Under the pieces are notes generated by a model. That model was given only the letters and a program-made list of their open reading frames with translations, was not told where the DNA came from and ran no database searches. This document shows, piece after piece, positions 1 to 12,140 of a DNA stretch of 32,824 nt (position 1 is the first letter of the stretch; the number at the start of each line of letters is the position of its first letter). This DNA is from Zychaea mexicana (Eukaryota; Mucoromycota; Mucoromycetes; Mucorales; Lichtheimiaceae): positions 1 through 32,824 of the forward strand of contig NW_026516897.1 in the NCBI RefSeq assembly GCF_025766255.1, in the 5' to 3' direction. The position numbers were made by a program, and so were the translations under genes.

Positions 1-81
1 GGCCGTGTATAGTTTAAACAGCTCTAAGAGTGAATCAAAGTCGGCATAGTTGGGAAGTTCTTGACCGTGGGTCATCATCAT
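1..81 (-). CDS. Partial CDS at left edge, N-terminus of an unidentified protein
   Basis: Reading the minus strand from the first of three consecutive ATG codons (79-81) gives 27 codons without a stop up to the window edge. The peptide begins MMMTHGQELPNYADF and continues with an acidic/leucine-rich segment. The frame stays open a little further upstream (to about position 147), so the true start could lie upstream or in an earlier exon. A TATA-like element sits about 100 nt upstream, which favours the ATG at 81. The family is not recognisable from so few residues. Confidence 0.45.
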   Translation of the reverse strand, partial: MMMTHGQELPNYADFDSLLELFKLYTA

Positions 82-176
82 AGCAGTATTTGTTGTAGGC
101 TTTCCTTGTAGGTGAAAATTTTGTACGTTTACGGAGAAGGAGATCGTATTAACTCAATCACTCCATCATTCGAGCT

Positions 177-187
177 ATTTATAAATA
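177..187 (-). promoter_or_regulatory. TATA-like box upstream of the left-edge gene
   Basis: On the minus strand this reads TATTTATAAAT, about 96-106 nt upstream of the ATG at 81. Position and sequence fit a core promoter, but AT-rich spacers give such matches by chance. Confidence 0.3.
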
Positions 188-2331
188 CGGGTTCGTGTGT
201 GTATAATGGCTACGCCTAACTATTTTCTTGTACCAAACAAGTGCTTACTCTTAGTCCGTAATCCGACGTGAGTATAATATTGTAGTTATGGCCTCAAATA
301 ACCCGTTTTCTTGTTATGCCGTGTTACCGTAAAAGAAAACAAAGCATGTATATTATTGTTGATCTACTGTTTCAGAGAAGTCTCGATGCCACATGCGTGC
401 ATTTTACTTCGCTTTTCAACAGCCACGATAAAGCAAAAACAAGGATCCTTTTTTTTAGAATCCTTGCCTTATACTGTAGCTTACACTAGACACCACCATT
501 TCAAAGGCCCTAGTAAGCGGATTCAAGCCATCAACATAGTGATCTTATCTCAAATTTATTCGATTGCACATAATGTTTAACCAGCAGTACAGAGCTGATA
601 GAGGTATTTATCTGCGGCATACACGGCATCAATTCTGGTGCACGACCTTACTGCGCACTACGAGCTGCATAGAAGTATCCAACATATGTTAGAGCGCTGG
701 TTATAGTAGAAGTAGATCCTCAAATTGAGGTCCTGCTCTGTCTAGACTCATGCATGGGCAGGTGCTGCAATGCTATTTTCAACATATATGCCTTCTTGTA
801 TCTACTTCATCACTGCATTACCACTGTACCTCACCATTTATTTTTTAAAATGATGACACACTCGATTAAAATACTGTCACAGATCAAAATGAGGATATCG
901 AATCATATTGTTTTCTCTTTGGTTGGTATCGCAGTGGTAATTGTTGTTAGAGGAGGAAAACATCCACCAGTAACAGCATTGATATGTTAAGGGTATCCTC
1001 TTCCTTTTTTTTTTGGTCCGGGGCTGCCATCACCACCTCCCATATTTTGTTTTCTTAATTTAAAGGGTCATGCTTTGACCAAACAACATAAATAGCAAAC
1101 CAAGGGTAGGCATTTGAAATATATTTAGCAACGCTAGTACTTGGAGTTCAGCCACCGTGTCCTTGAAAGCGATGCTATGTAGTTTCCATATATAGACTCA
1201 AATTGAACATTACTATATCATTCTTCCTTTGTTTTCTTCGCCAACTGTGCCTTAAAAAATATAACCCTCTGCGAATATACGTAACATACAATTTAAATGT
1301 TGTGCACTTCCTTACTTGTATGTTGAATGAGCATAGACTACATACTCGCGTGAGATGTGTGAGATTGACTTTGTTTACATTAATAGTTTATCACTCATGC
1401 TGTTCAATCAAAATGCAGTTTATCAATGTGGTCACTTAAGCTTAAAAATGATAGATTAATTGGGGGTGTTGCGTGTCTTCACATGCTGGCGATTTTTTGA
1501 GACATATCCACTCGGCGGATTTAATTACATAACCTCTTGTATTGTGTACCTCTTCAATCGGCGATACGGCTCTAGTCGCCTTTTTTGAACACATGTTATG
1601 ATTGAGTTTTCCTCAAAGGAGTATGTTTTTTTAAAGAGATATATAACAATAGAAAAAGCAATAATAGATGAGAAAGAACAGGTTGATTACGACTATTTAG
1701 AAATTTCTTCATATATAATGCATGAGGAGGCAGACTCCGCCAAGGTAAAGCTTTTTCTATTCATTACGCATCTATAATCCTTCCCCATTTCAAGTCTTTC
1801 AAAACGTCGTCCCTACTCGTACCCATCGCAGTCTCCCTCATCAAGGAAGTCATGTGGAGCAAATTGCTTCATTTCACGGTTGATGCCGTCCTTGTGTCCA
1901 CATTGCTAGCTGGTGTTAAACGCACCACTGGACTACAGTAAGGCTGAGTTCCTGCTCGAGACGAGTTAGATATTTCTGTCTTTGCCAAGAAAATATAAGC
2001 TAACGATGATGATAATGATACTATCAACAGGCCAGCCATTTCCAAGATCCAAAACAAAGAGATCCGTGGTTATTTAGAAAGCTATCTGAATGTTGGAGAA
2101 TATATACTAGACACTACAATATTGATCATGAACAGCTCCTCTTACTTTGAACGAAAATAATAACCCTACTATATATCCCAGCCTGGACCACGTGAAGTAT
2201 GAAGAAATCATCGGAAAAGGAGAGAAACATATAATAGTTTGATCTCGCAGCGCGAACCACAGAGTATTTTGGAATAAAATACAAACTTTTTATTACAAGT
2301 TCTTTATTTACTATTAGAATATTATGATTCT
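188..2331. other. Long AT-rich spacer without a supported gene
   Basis: All six frames are broken by frequent stops. Open stretches of 60-90 codons (311-580, 754-990, 1203-1439, 1869-2057) lack recognisable domains, and most lack a convincing start. Poly-T/poly-A runs are common. On the minus strand around 1829-1905 there is a short open tail starting at a possible TAG acceptor and ending in a stop; it could be a relic of an exon but cannot be assigned. Confidence 0.5.
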
Positions 2332-3500
2332 TTAGATATCGCGTACACGCTCCACCCTGCCACATTCTTGTAAATGATTCCCTCGATATTTAATCAAATA
2401 TTCGCCGTTGGGCCGTGCAGTAACTGTTTTATTGACAGGACAGCCCTACGGAAAAAAAAGTGAGATGATACATGTTAGTGGGATAGAGAAAAAAAAACAG
2501 AGGGGAGTAAGCTCCGCAAGTAAACACTCTCCACCACACGGAACAAAATCCGCGAAATCCAGCCATTTCCCGACCGCTAATCATACCTTGTTGCTGTTGG
2601 AGCATTTGTAGTAGATGCTTTTGCAGCCCGTCTTTTTTTGTGTAGTGTTTCCGTTATTTTTCCAAAAGTAATCGTCTTGGTACGGAAATTCTCGGGTCTC
2701 TACTATCTTTGTGATGGCCTGCATCTCTCGTCGTTTTCGTGGTCGTTCTTCGTCATCATCGTCTTTGTTACTGTTACTACTGCTGCCATTGTTGCTGTTC
2801 TGGTTGCCGTTATACATGGAATCTGGTGATGGGTATGAACTTATTGTATAGTGATAGAGAAATTATAGTGTCAAATTTCGTCAAAACATAGTACTCACAA
2901 CAGCACGTAGACTAGAATTAGTACTTACTGCGATGGTGATGCGGGAGGGGAAAGTGATGCTGTTGACGGTGGAGGAGGTGGCGATTGCTGTGTACCCATG
3001 GCTACCATGGCAAATGCAGCCGAGTTTCTCCGTCGCTGGTGATCCATGATAGATTCTTCAAAAGACGAGGAAGTTGATGATGATGATGACGATGATGAGA
3101 AGGATGAAGATGACATACGACGTTTAGATGGGATAGCGCTGTTGTCGTGATGATGATGGTGTGGACAAGTGACAGCAATATTACTGGCAGTAGTAGTAGT
3201 AGAAGAAGAAGAGGCTTTTCTACGAAGGTTAAGATCGAGTTCTTTCATACGTAGTTTGGCCTCCTCAGTCCTTCGTTTATCTTCTTCGACTTTGCTAGCC
3301 AAAATTAGTTTTAAAAGCTCGGGTTGTGCTTTGTATTGTTGGACGAGGTCTTGTAGATCAAACGAATCGGATACAGAAGACAACTCGCTCGACTGAGATG
3401 ACATGGACCGTCTCCTCCGTCTGTCGGTTGCACCCGTGCTAGCAGATGTTGATGATGTAGCAGAACTGTGATGGTATTCGGATGTATTATGGTGTTGCAT
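2332..3500 (-). CDS. WRKY/GCM1-like zinc-finger DNA-binding protein (3 exons, 312 aa)
   Basis: Exons (minus strand) are 3500-2929, 2839-2587 and 2445-2332, joined through GTAAGT...AAG and GTATGA...TAG introns; the phases agree and give 312 residues. Residues 1-190 are low complexity (Ser, His and Arg runs) with a charged helix near residues 50-95. A basic patch RPRKRR (223-228) looks like a nuclear localisation signal. The C-terminus (about 241-305) has the WRKY/GCM1 pattern: DDYFWKNNGNT at 246-256 where plants have WRKYGQK, then YYKC (C270), GCPV (C277), an aromatic/IKYRG strand and H299-x3-C303. The ligand spacing is C-x6-C-x21-H-x3-C; plant WRKY ends in HxH. WRKY and GCM1 domains are known to bind DNA, so a nuclear transcription factor is inferred. 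A FLYWCH-type finger is the main alternative. The second intron splits the finger between its two cysteines. Confidence 0.8.
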
Positions 3501-3641
3501 GCTTATTTTTTATTATGTGATTTGTGTACAGATATGACTTGTGCAGAAGATGGAGTGGAAGAAAGAGAAGTGAGAAGGAGTAAAGAGAAAAAGGGAATAA
3601 AAAAAAGAAGTGATTAAAAAAAAGGAACGGGTTGTGTGTGC

Positions 3642-3649
3642 TTATATAA
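3642..3649 (-). promoter_or_regulatory. TATA box of the WRKY-like gene
   Basis: The minus strand reads CTTATATAAG here, centred about 145 nt upstream of the ATG at 3500. The stretch between it and the ATG is purine-rich on the plus strand (pyrimidine-rich in the transcript), as is common in fungal 5' leaders. Confidence 0.4.
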
Positions 3650-5330
3650 GTTTGTGGGGAAAAGGCAAATCATGTAATAAGCTTCATTGTTCGAAAAAGA
3701 TTTTTTTCCCATGTTGAGCGTTTTCACTTGTGCTGGTTTGTAAAATTCAAGGAGGAGGTGGAGTATGCTGCTCTCTGCATTATTGGAATGGCGTCCAATG
3801 ATTCCTATCATTGCACATGAAAATCCCGTGCAGATTTGGATCTCATTAATAGCTCGATTCCGTGATCACTCTTGGTTTCCCCGTCGTTTTCTCTCCCTCG
3901 CTCCTTGTTGCGCTCTCTCTCTCCACACACACATTGCTGTTATTACTATAGTACACAATCTCGTTGCTCTTATCAATTAATTCCTTTTTTGTCTTTTAAA
4001 AAATCTCACAAGCATAGAGCTTAATGGATGATTTATTATTACTTGTAGCTAAAGAAATAGTAGTATGACTGGATAGAGAGTGAAAGAGTGTGCAATAAAT
4101 GTAGACAAAAGTGTTTCGGTGGTCTCAACAGTTTCGGACATAGCGAAAAAAAGCAGAAGGGTGAGCGAGGAGGAGAGAGCTTTCGGAATGAGTAATAAAT
4201 CATGTCGCGGGGACCGGAACGAATGGGCTCACGTGTAATGTGTTTTTGCCCGGGCTGTGTCCCTGTTGTTACAAGGTCCTTTCTGCATTTGCTCTACAAA
4301 TTCGCTGCATTTTCAATGACAAAGCAGCCCACCATTCGGAGTTCGCTATAGGCCAAATTCTCCCAGGTTCGCCCGATTCCTCCCTTGCCTTTGCCCCCCT
4401 CATTTATTCTTTTACGTTTGACAGCGCTCATGTGAAAAAAAAATTATTGAGTCACTTTCTCACTTCCCCCTCGGATTTGCCCGCCATAGTACACCATACC
4501 AGCAAATGCCCTAGCAACAATTGCTTACTCTGCTACCAAGGAAACAGCTGCTACGCTACATGGCTGCTATGGAGACCCAAATTGAAAAAAATCATGTCCG
4601 GACAGTAAGCAAAGTATCAGGAAAAGCCTAAAAGATTAGCCATTTCTCACTATTACCAATAGCTTAATCCGATTTACAACCAGCGAGACTCTGAGCGAGA
4701 TGCCAAGGAAAAAAGATAATGGCGGACCACTAGCCCGCGCAAAATTGTATGAGGATGATCATTGTAATATGTATCCGTCTAAACACAAAACCAAGGAGAA
4801 AGAGAGAGAAAGGATACTTATTGTGGGGTAACAAGAATATATACAAGTTTATATATACATCGCCAACATTCATAGCTTAATGTAAATCATTTTTTTATCT
4901 ACATGAACCAAGGATCTCTCTCTTTCTTTCTCTTTTCTCTGTTCCGTGGCTTAAACCCCTCATTCTCCTTTTGTAGATCTACAAAATGCCCAACTTGGTT
5001 CGTTTTAGCACCAAAAAAGCACAGGCATTATGCTTTCGCACTTGCCTCCATAGCCGTGCAAGAAAGTGAATCTTGTGTGTAAATGCCTCTCACACTCTCT
5101 CACTCCTTGGTTTTTTCTTGGCTCCGATCAGCTTATTGTTCTTTTGCGTTAACACGAATAAAAACGAAAAATAACCTTATCCCCTCCCCCAAACCCACAA
5201 ATACCATTACCGCCGATACCGACATCACCTCCTTAATACCGATATAACATGTTGCCTGGCCTTCAGGGCGCGGTATGTATGTGTATGTGTGTGTATATGC
5301 CAAAATGGTAAAACTGCTTCTCCAAGTAGA
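3650..5330. other. Divergent intergenic region
   Basis: This lies between the minus-strand WRKY-like gene and the plus-strand MIT-domain gene. The longest open frame (4240-4608, plus) encodes a Cys/Leu-rich sequence with no domain and lacks a typical start context. CT-rich tracts are frequent at 3890-3930, 4910-4945 and 5365-5410; the last precedes the MIT gene start. I see no RNA gene or repeat here. Confidence 0.5.
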
Positions 5331-5342
5331 ATATATAAATAT
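5331..5342 (+). promoter_or_regulatory. TATA-like box of the MIT-domain gene
   Basis: ATATATAAATAT about 140 nt upstream of the ATG at 5482, followed by a long CT-rich tract. This is the usual fungal arrangement of TATA element and pyrimidine-rich leader. Confidence 0.4.
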
Positions 5343-5481
5343 AGTCAACTATGTCCCTACATAATATTCTAATTTCTTTTCTTTTCTCTTTTCTTATTTC
5401 TTTTCACATCTTACATTTTTCAAGTCGATTACTTAGCAACACCTGAAGCACGTATATATCCTTCATCATTATTAAGCAATT

Positions 5482-7306
5482 ATGCAGCAAAAAAAGCGAG
5501 GTCTCTTCCGAACTACAAGTCGGTTGCTTCTACGTAAAAAAGATGATGACCAATTAGCTGTCGAAGCGGCGCTCGCAAAAGCCAAAGTGGCCGTTCTACA
5601 TGATTCCGCCGGCAATATTGACCATGCCATTGCAGCATATACTGAAACCGTCGAGTTACTCTCTCAAGTCAAAGATAAGGCATTGATTAAAATTGTAAGT
5701 TCCTCCGCTTATGAATCTTCCTTCTGCCTCTGATATATAAACTTACTTTTTTTTTTTCAAAACACGAAACGAAACCAAATAGCATGATACCTATGCTCAA
5801 CGGATTAAGGTACTGGCTGCTAGTAATAATGGCGGTAGTGGTAGTATCAGGCCACAACAGCAGCAACAGCACACGGATGACCCGGCTCCGTCCTTATGCA
5901 TGACAGCAGGTGGTGAAGAATCCGATGGTTCACAACCGCCAACTCCATCGTCTACCTCCTCCATCACTGATCGTTGGGTCATTCGCAATTCACCTTCGTC
6001 ATCGTCTACTACTACTACTACTTCAACAACCTCTTCTTCTTCTGGTAATCGCAAAGAAGCTTCGGCTACTACTATTTTGAACGAAGAAGAAAAAAAGATT
6101 CCAGCTACACAACAACCACCGAAACTATTCTTATCGTCCTTACCAACAACCACCATATCTACTGAAGACGACGTAAACGATCACGATGATATTGTTGAGC
6201 AACAGCACAAACCAACAACAGCAACAACAACGAATCAATCATCGTCAAAATCATCATCATGTTGTACATCCTATTATTGGGCCATGATGAAGCGATTAAA
6301 GCAAAGCATGGTCCAAGGCGGCTATATCACCGACAGACTCTATGTGCCCAAACAATTATGGTACAACCAGCAGGGCAATTCAACATTACCAAATCTCGAC
6401 CACAAACTGGCCCTGGCAGAGCATTTGCTCGGCATCTTGAAAAGCCTCAAGCAACAACAGAGCTATCATCAAAAAATGGACGCCATGAGGACCATGAAAG
6501 CCCTTCAGGCACTTGAAGAAGCATTGATTAAGGCACCTTGCTCTTCCATACCACCGATGGCGACGGCAGTCCACTCTCCATCTTCTTCTTCTTTACCCCA
6601 TGGAATGACAACGACGATCATCAATAACACGACTAAAAAATGGCGCGCTTCTTTAGGGCGCCAGGTAAAATAATTTATCAAATTTACTGTTATTGCTTCC
6701 CCCTACCTTTGTTTCAGATCGTAATATTTAACTTGATTTTTCTCATATAGATACAAGCGGCTTCTGCATGGAAAAATAGCAAATTTGTCGATCGTATACG
6801 ACCGGATCATCACACTGCACCAAAGATGATGTACGTAATAAAAGCCCGTGTTACTGGGCTACTAGTAGCAGTAGTAGGCCAAACATTGTGCTATTTACCA
6901 ACAAGAAGATATATATTAGTTGTACTCATAGCAACACGATGTGTTTTTCATTATAGTGACGATCGATACCACATGTACATCCGTACTTTGATCAAGCTTT
7001 TCTCCGCTGCACAAATCCTTGGTATGTGTATATTTTATGAAACCTTAAAAACCGTCTACCAATACTAAGGCGTAGTATATATATAGTTGTATACACTAAC
7101 CTCGTAACATATTTTATTTGTATGTAGATGCATGGCATGCCGAATATTCAATGGATCGGAATACCTCAATACACCAACAAATCCTCGTTAAAATCGAACT
7201 ATGTGCCGACATGTTGGGCCACATTGTGTGCACGAATGTATTGAACGACTTTAAGATCTTATGGGAAGCCTGGGTTGATCGCGGCAATCAGTATATGGAT
7301 GATTGA
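5482..7306 (+). CDS. Fungal MIT-domain protein (4 exons, 514 aa)
   Basis: Exons are 5482-5694, 5783-6664, 6751-7021 and 7128-7306; all junctions are GT-AG and in phase. Residues about 20-85 form a three-helix MIT domain (LAVEAALAKAKVAVLHD, then an AIAAYTETVELL helix). MIT domains bind ESCRT-III tails or related partners in endosomal and cytokinetic complexes. A long disordered Ser/Thr/Gln linker follows (about 90-230). A conserved block near residues 230-290 reads YYWAMMKRLKQSMVQGGYIT and then a VPKQLW motif. The last 80 residues carry LIKLFSAAQILDAWH and an EAWVDRG ending. These blocks match, from memory, a widespread but little-studied fungal MIT family. The first intron falls inside the MIT domain. 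The precise partner and role are unknown; endosomal trafficking is inferred from the MIT domain only. The gene is convergent with VAC14, with about 250 nt between stop codons. Confidence 0.85.
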
Positions 7307-7556
7307 TAATTGATTTTGAAGATGATATAACTGTAATATGTATATTTTAAAAAAACAGGATGAGGATATATAGAAGAGGGTGTGTTGTTTGTATACATAT
7401 ATATTCCTTCGTTCTTCTTTTAAACCACCACCACTACTACTATCACTGCTATTTACTTCTACTTCTTTGTGTCCCCCAACATACATCTCGTTTCTATTTG
7501 TATTAAAGAAAATAAAACTCCTGACAAAATAAAGACTCGACTGTGTGTAATTCTTA

Positions 7557-10500
7557 TTATTTACGTCCACCACCACCTCCCATTCCTGCAGCTGTCGTTT
7601 TCCGCGGTGCTACCCGTGCAGTATGACTAGTGGCACGCATGAAGTGTTGTTGAGCACTGCTGCTTGTACTACCAGTGTTGTTGTGATGTTGATGGTTTAA
7701 TCCATTTCCGTTGTTACCGGTTCGTGGATCGTTTCCCACGTTACCAGTACCTGTTCCATCGGTACCACTGCCACCACCACGTTTGTTTAATAGACCACTA
7801 CTGGTACTCGTAGTGCCCGTGGCATTGCTGCCAACTTTGGAATTATTGATCGTGCCACTGCCATTGCTGATACCATTGCTAACAAGGTTGTTGTTGCTGC
7901 TATCGTCACGATAATTATGGAATGAGGGTTCGCCTACTTGTGTTTCATCAGCAAAAATAGTTTGCAAAGAGCTTTGTTAAGATATATATAATTTAACGTA
8001 CTGTTATATCGGGATCTTCGGGATCGGCCATTGCTGCTCCGGGGTATATTTTGCATTGCTTGTTTTCTTTGACGTTCATGTCGTGATTGTACTGTTTTAA
8101 AGTGTTGTAGCAGTTCTTGGAACTTGATGCCATCTTCATTGGTCTTTGATGATTTGCTTGTCCCTCGTAGTTTTGTTGTCGATGGTTCTGTTTGAGGTAT
8201 GCTATATCCATTGTTCTTGACTGAGTATGTGTGCTATACTGACGAAACATACGGAGTCAAACATTTACCTTTTATTTGGCATCATATGGAAAAAGCCCAA
8301 GGAGGAGACGCTGCTCAACCGGTTCCGCAAGGTTGAGAATGCAGATGATTGTGGCAAAAGCATCAATATACCATACAGGCATTTGAACAAATAGGGATGT
8401 TTTTCAGGTTCAAGTAGTTGCAACCGTAGATCTACAGCAACCACAACAAAGACGCCAAAATCATGTTAGCCTTTAATCCCCTGCAGAACACCCATTTAAT
8501 GTCCAACAACAAGAAAAACAAACAACTTACAGGTAAACACTGGAGATTCAAGTAACTGTACCAACTTGTCAACTTGGATCAACATGCTCACAGTGATCTC
8601 AAGCTCGGCACTGCATGAACTTAATGTTAACCTCCTTATGCAAGAGCGAAATGGGGGTCGTTGCTGTTGTAGGAGTAGGGTTGATGAATTGAGAATGGTT
8701 TAAACTTACAATATTTGAAGCATGTTGGCAGCATGCTCATACGCTTGGGCCAACAGACACAACGAAAACGTTGCTACTGCATTATGGCACCATGATCGAT
8801 AAAGCGTAATAAACAGACGTTGACCATCCTATACATAATGTTCATTTTGAGTAGTCCGTACCACTTTCTTCTTGTACCCTCTTTCTTTGCTCTGTATCGT
8901 ATAAATGATTCAATGATTATATATACACACACAAACCTTGTGATCCAGGTTACGTAAACGCTTCCGTAAATCAGACAGTTCAGAAGCGGTGATTAGTATT
9001 AGATTCAAGTTCTGTACCATAATGCTTGCAAATTCCAGATCCTATTACATACACATACGCCTCAATCAGTATTTTTTTGTAATAGTTTACAAAAAAAGCC
9101 CTTTTCTACATCTCTACATTGTTCTACCTCGTCATTGCCGAGAATATCAGCGATTGTGGTATATATCCGTTCAGGGTCCAAGCTTAGACATAATTGTCGA
9201 ATAATCAAACTGCCTCTGGTTTCAAGCAAATCACGATCAGTGCTAAACAAGGAAAGCAAGTTGGTCATGAAATGGCGAAAGTATTCATGATTAGAATGTG
9301 ATGATATTTGCGCCAAAAGTTGTAGGTCGCGTCGCACCACCTAGTGGAGAAAAATATTAGGTGAATGTTTATGTTGATGTATCGCTTGTTTACGTAAACA
9401 TAAACAGATCTATCTGAACCTTCCTCTCGAATCTCGTGTAATCCAACAACGTGTCTTTCATTTTCCTTCAACTTACCTCATCGGAAGAGTCCGACAATGT
9501 TTTTAGTAGAGCTGGGAACGTGCCGTCATCGGATGCCAGGATCTAGATATGTAATACCATTAGCTCCCCTTAACACTATATAACTATTTTTTAAAGGCGC
9601 ATTTTCTTTAATTTTACCTTGGTTGGCGCTTTTTTGTGCAACATTAAAAGCCATTCCAGACTTGCCACTCGAGTATCCTTGTTTTCATTCAAGAATTGGA
9701 GTCGTAGGTTAGATACCGTCGCCTGGTAGTCAAAAGGTTCTTCGTCCACTGATCGATCTTGAGGTGGAGATGCATCCACATCCAGATCTCCTGAAATATC
9801 TGTTTCTTGTTGCTGAGGCTGTTGGTCCGTGGGTGCTGTAGTAGTCGTAACAGCAGCAGCAACACTAACGGGTGCAGCGGTTACAGCACCAGATGAAGGA
9901 GAGCTGTTTGCCTTTACCGCAGGTGGTGACGACGACATATCAGCTGTTGTTGTTGTTGTTGTTGTTGACTGAGTAGATGCCTCCAAAACGAGCCTCTGGA
10001 GATTCTCGTTCGTTTCTTTCGCTGTTGTCTGAATCACCAATGTAGGATGCGCCAAACACGGCAATACAGCCAAAATAATTCTAGGCGTGAATTGGATTAC
10101 CACATCCTTAGCAATCGAAATAAACTCATTCATCCATTGCAAAGCTGTACGTTGAATATCTTCTTCGGGCGAGCTCAAATGCTGAACGAGCGTTTCGACG
10201 ATCCTATCATACTGAACAATCACGCCTTGGCCTGGTACATAGGTACCTTTTCCACTACTGCTATGACTACTAATCTCTTCGTCCGCATATGAGTCATTGT
10301 TGTCGCGCACAGCTGCTGCCTGCTTGATTTCTTGAAGGAATTCACCCAACAGAACACTCGTAGCAACTCGAACGTCACGGCTTGGATCGCTCAAGCAATG
10401 TAATAACCCGTCCAGAAATTCGGGCAAAAACGAAACAAGTTCGAGATCCGGGATTGAGTCAAGTACCGAAATCCACGAGACGAGGTATTGTCGAGTAAAT

Positions 10501-11506
10501 GAGTTTTTCACATAGATTCGTTGCTTGAGCACCGGAATAAACCGAGGTAGCGAGAATGCCGTGTTGCGTGGCAATGAGCGTGGCACGACCAAATCATCGG
10601 TCTCTTGTTCGGATTCAGGTGGGTTGTATGGTTCCTGATGCGGCGATACGTATGTTGTCGAGAGTTCGGATACAATGTCCTTAATAAGTCGATCCAGTAG
10701 ATCAGCTCCGTTTTTCACTGTCAATGTTGGATCCGCTGCTAGCTATGGAAACAAAATAACAATCGCAGTTTTAGTGGATTTATATGCTGGCGTATCATGT
10801 GCCACAACCAAAGTAGAAGTGGATCATACTTTGCATAGAGCGTCAAAAATGCTGTTAAAGAACCGTAAAACTTCGCCCTTGGCCACCTTGGCAATGTTGT
10901 ACATGCTTTCACATGCATAGTAGCGTACTCGCGAATCTGGGAGACCGAAACATGACAGGATCGGTGGAACAATGATGTCGAGGTACGGGGCAACGGCCTA
11001 TTGACAAAGTATAAAAAAAAGCCGCATCAGAAAGAATCGTATTCCTCCGTCCAAAAAAAAAAATAACGCAGCAACCGCGCCGTTGCTGGTGCCGCCGCTC
11101 TTTTCCTTCTCCGTCACTCGTTGCTCAGCTATAACACACACACGCACACAAAGTTCGCATAATAAAAGCACGACTTACAGGACCAAGAGCAATTGCTGTA
11201 GCTGCTAACCCAATCAAGCCGCCATTGCGTGCATTTGAATTGTTATTATACACAAAGTCTTGTACAAGAGTATCGATAATTTCGGTAATGTGAGCTGGGG
11301 TCGTTTCATTGTCACGTACAAGTCTATACATATAGAGGTCAGCTCTCTCTCTTTCTCTCTTTGTATATTAAAAGGAAACAGAAAGGTGTGTGTGTGTGCG
11401 GCAGTCAAATGAACCTTTCAATTTCTAAAGCGGCGGATTTGCGTTTATCATAAATTTTGTCTGTAAGCCCTCGTACAAGATGGGCCGAGAACAATGTGGC
11501 ATCCAT
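7557..11506 (-). CDS. VAC14: VAC14, scaffold of the PI3P 5-kinase (PIKfyve/Fab1) complex (12 exons, 950 aa)
   Basis: Exons (minus) are 11506-11415, 11323-11179, 10997-10830, 10742-9618, 9542-9477, 9340-9128, 9041-8937, 8828-8710, 8610-8531, 8431-8269, 8201-8002 and 7933-7557; the sum is 951 codons in phase. Vac14 is a HEAT-repeat scaffold that holds Fab1/PIKfyve and Fig4 on the vacuole/endosome membrane and controls PI(3,5)P2. The N-terminus ([20 protein letters not shown]), the [15 protein letters not shown] repeat, the [10 protein letters not shown] segment and the C-terminal [24 protein letters not shown]-like and LLPQSSAF blocks are family hallmarks. Yeast and animal proteins are about 780-880 residues. 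The excess here comes from a Thr/Ala/Pro/Gln-rich insert near residues 390-455 and a Gly/Asn/Ser-rich C-terminal tail of about 125 residues. The first intron has an unusual GTTCAT donor. The last intron (8001-7934, GTACGT...TAG) is the least certain; without it the protein would end about 20 codons later in a different tail. Confidence 0.93.
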
Positions 11507-12140
11507 TCGTCTTTGTAGTGGTGGTGGTGGTGTTGCCACTGATAAAAATAAAAGGAATAGGGGTTGGAGGAAGACAAGAAAAAAAAAGTAAATGTGGAAC
11601 CGGAAGCAAGGGAAACGGAGATAGGCAGACACACACCTCTCTCAGTATGCAAAAAGAGAGGAACACAAAAAAAAGGGTTCCGCGATGTGAGCGTGTGTAA
11701 CGTCACCTACTGCTCTGTCATGTAAGGAGTTGGGCGTGCATGTTAATTTTAATTGTGTTGACCTTTTGAGGTATGCCATGGGCACGGCATGACTTCTTGC
11801 ACTATTTATATTGCTCGCTTTCTCTATTGTGCATTTAATATCCAATAGCAGCATCACATGTTTACCAACGTCAGGCATATGCAGCGTATACTATATACTG
11901 CAGGATGAAAGACATCAGCCCGTGTTCTTGTCAATCCCAGTTAGTAGCAAGTACCGTAATCGACACTTTCAAAGGTTCTCTTTTAAGCCTTTCGAATGCT
12001 GACATATATCTTGTATTTAGAATGGGGTGTTGAGGCACCTGCATGCTACATACATACCCACATGATTTTTACTATTGTATATATAAGCATAAGACAGCAC
12101 ATATTTTTTGAGGAAGCATACACACTTTGTTTGATACAGT
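11507..12140. other. Upstream region of VAC14 and 3' flank of the amidohydrolase gene
   Basis: No coding sequence is seen. It holds CA/GT-rich microsatellite-like stretches and A/G tracts near the VAC14 start (11510-11660), and a TATA-like element farther upstream. Small open frames on both strands here lack domains and are compositionally simple. Confidence 0.5.
11803..11810 (-). promoter_or_regulatory. TATA-like box upstream of VAC14
   Basis: The minus strand reads TATAAATA, about 300 nt upstream of the VAC14 ATG at 11506. The distance is long, so an unrecognised 5' UTR intron or another start site would be needed. Confidence 0.25.

Noticed and set aside
1829..2057. Minus-strand ORF with a hydrophobic N-terminus and, in another frame, a short tail containing CGHKDGIN, loosely like TnpB/Fanzor ends
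   Set aside because: Joining the frames needs an intron shorter than plausible, and the motif is too short to separate from chance.
4240..4608. 122-codon plus-strand ORF
   Set aside because: Low-complexity Cys/Ser/Leu composition, no domain, no homologous motif, located in a divergent promoter region.
5797..6156. 119-codon minus-strand ORF opposite the MIT-domain gene
   Set aside because: It is a shadow of the Ser/Thr/Gln-rich exon on the plus strand; its Val/Glu/Cys runs are complements of simple codon repeats.
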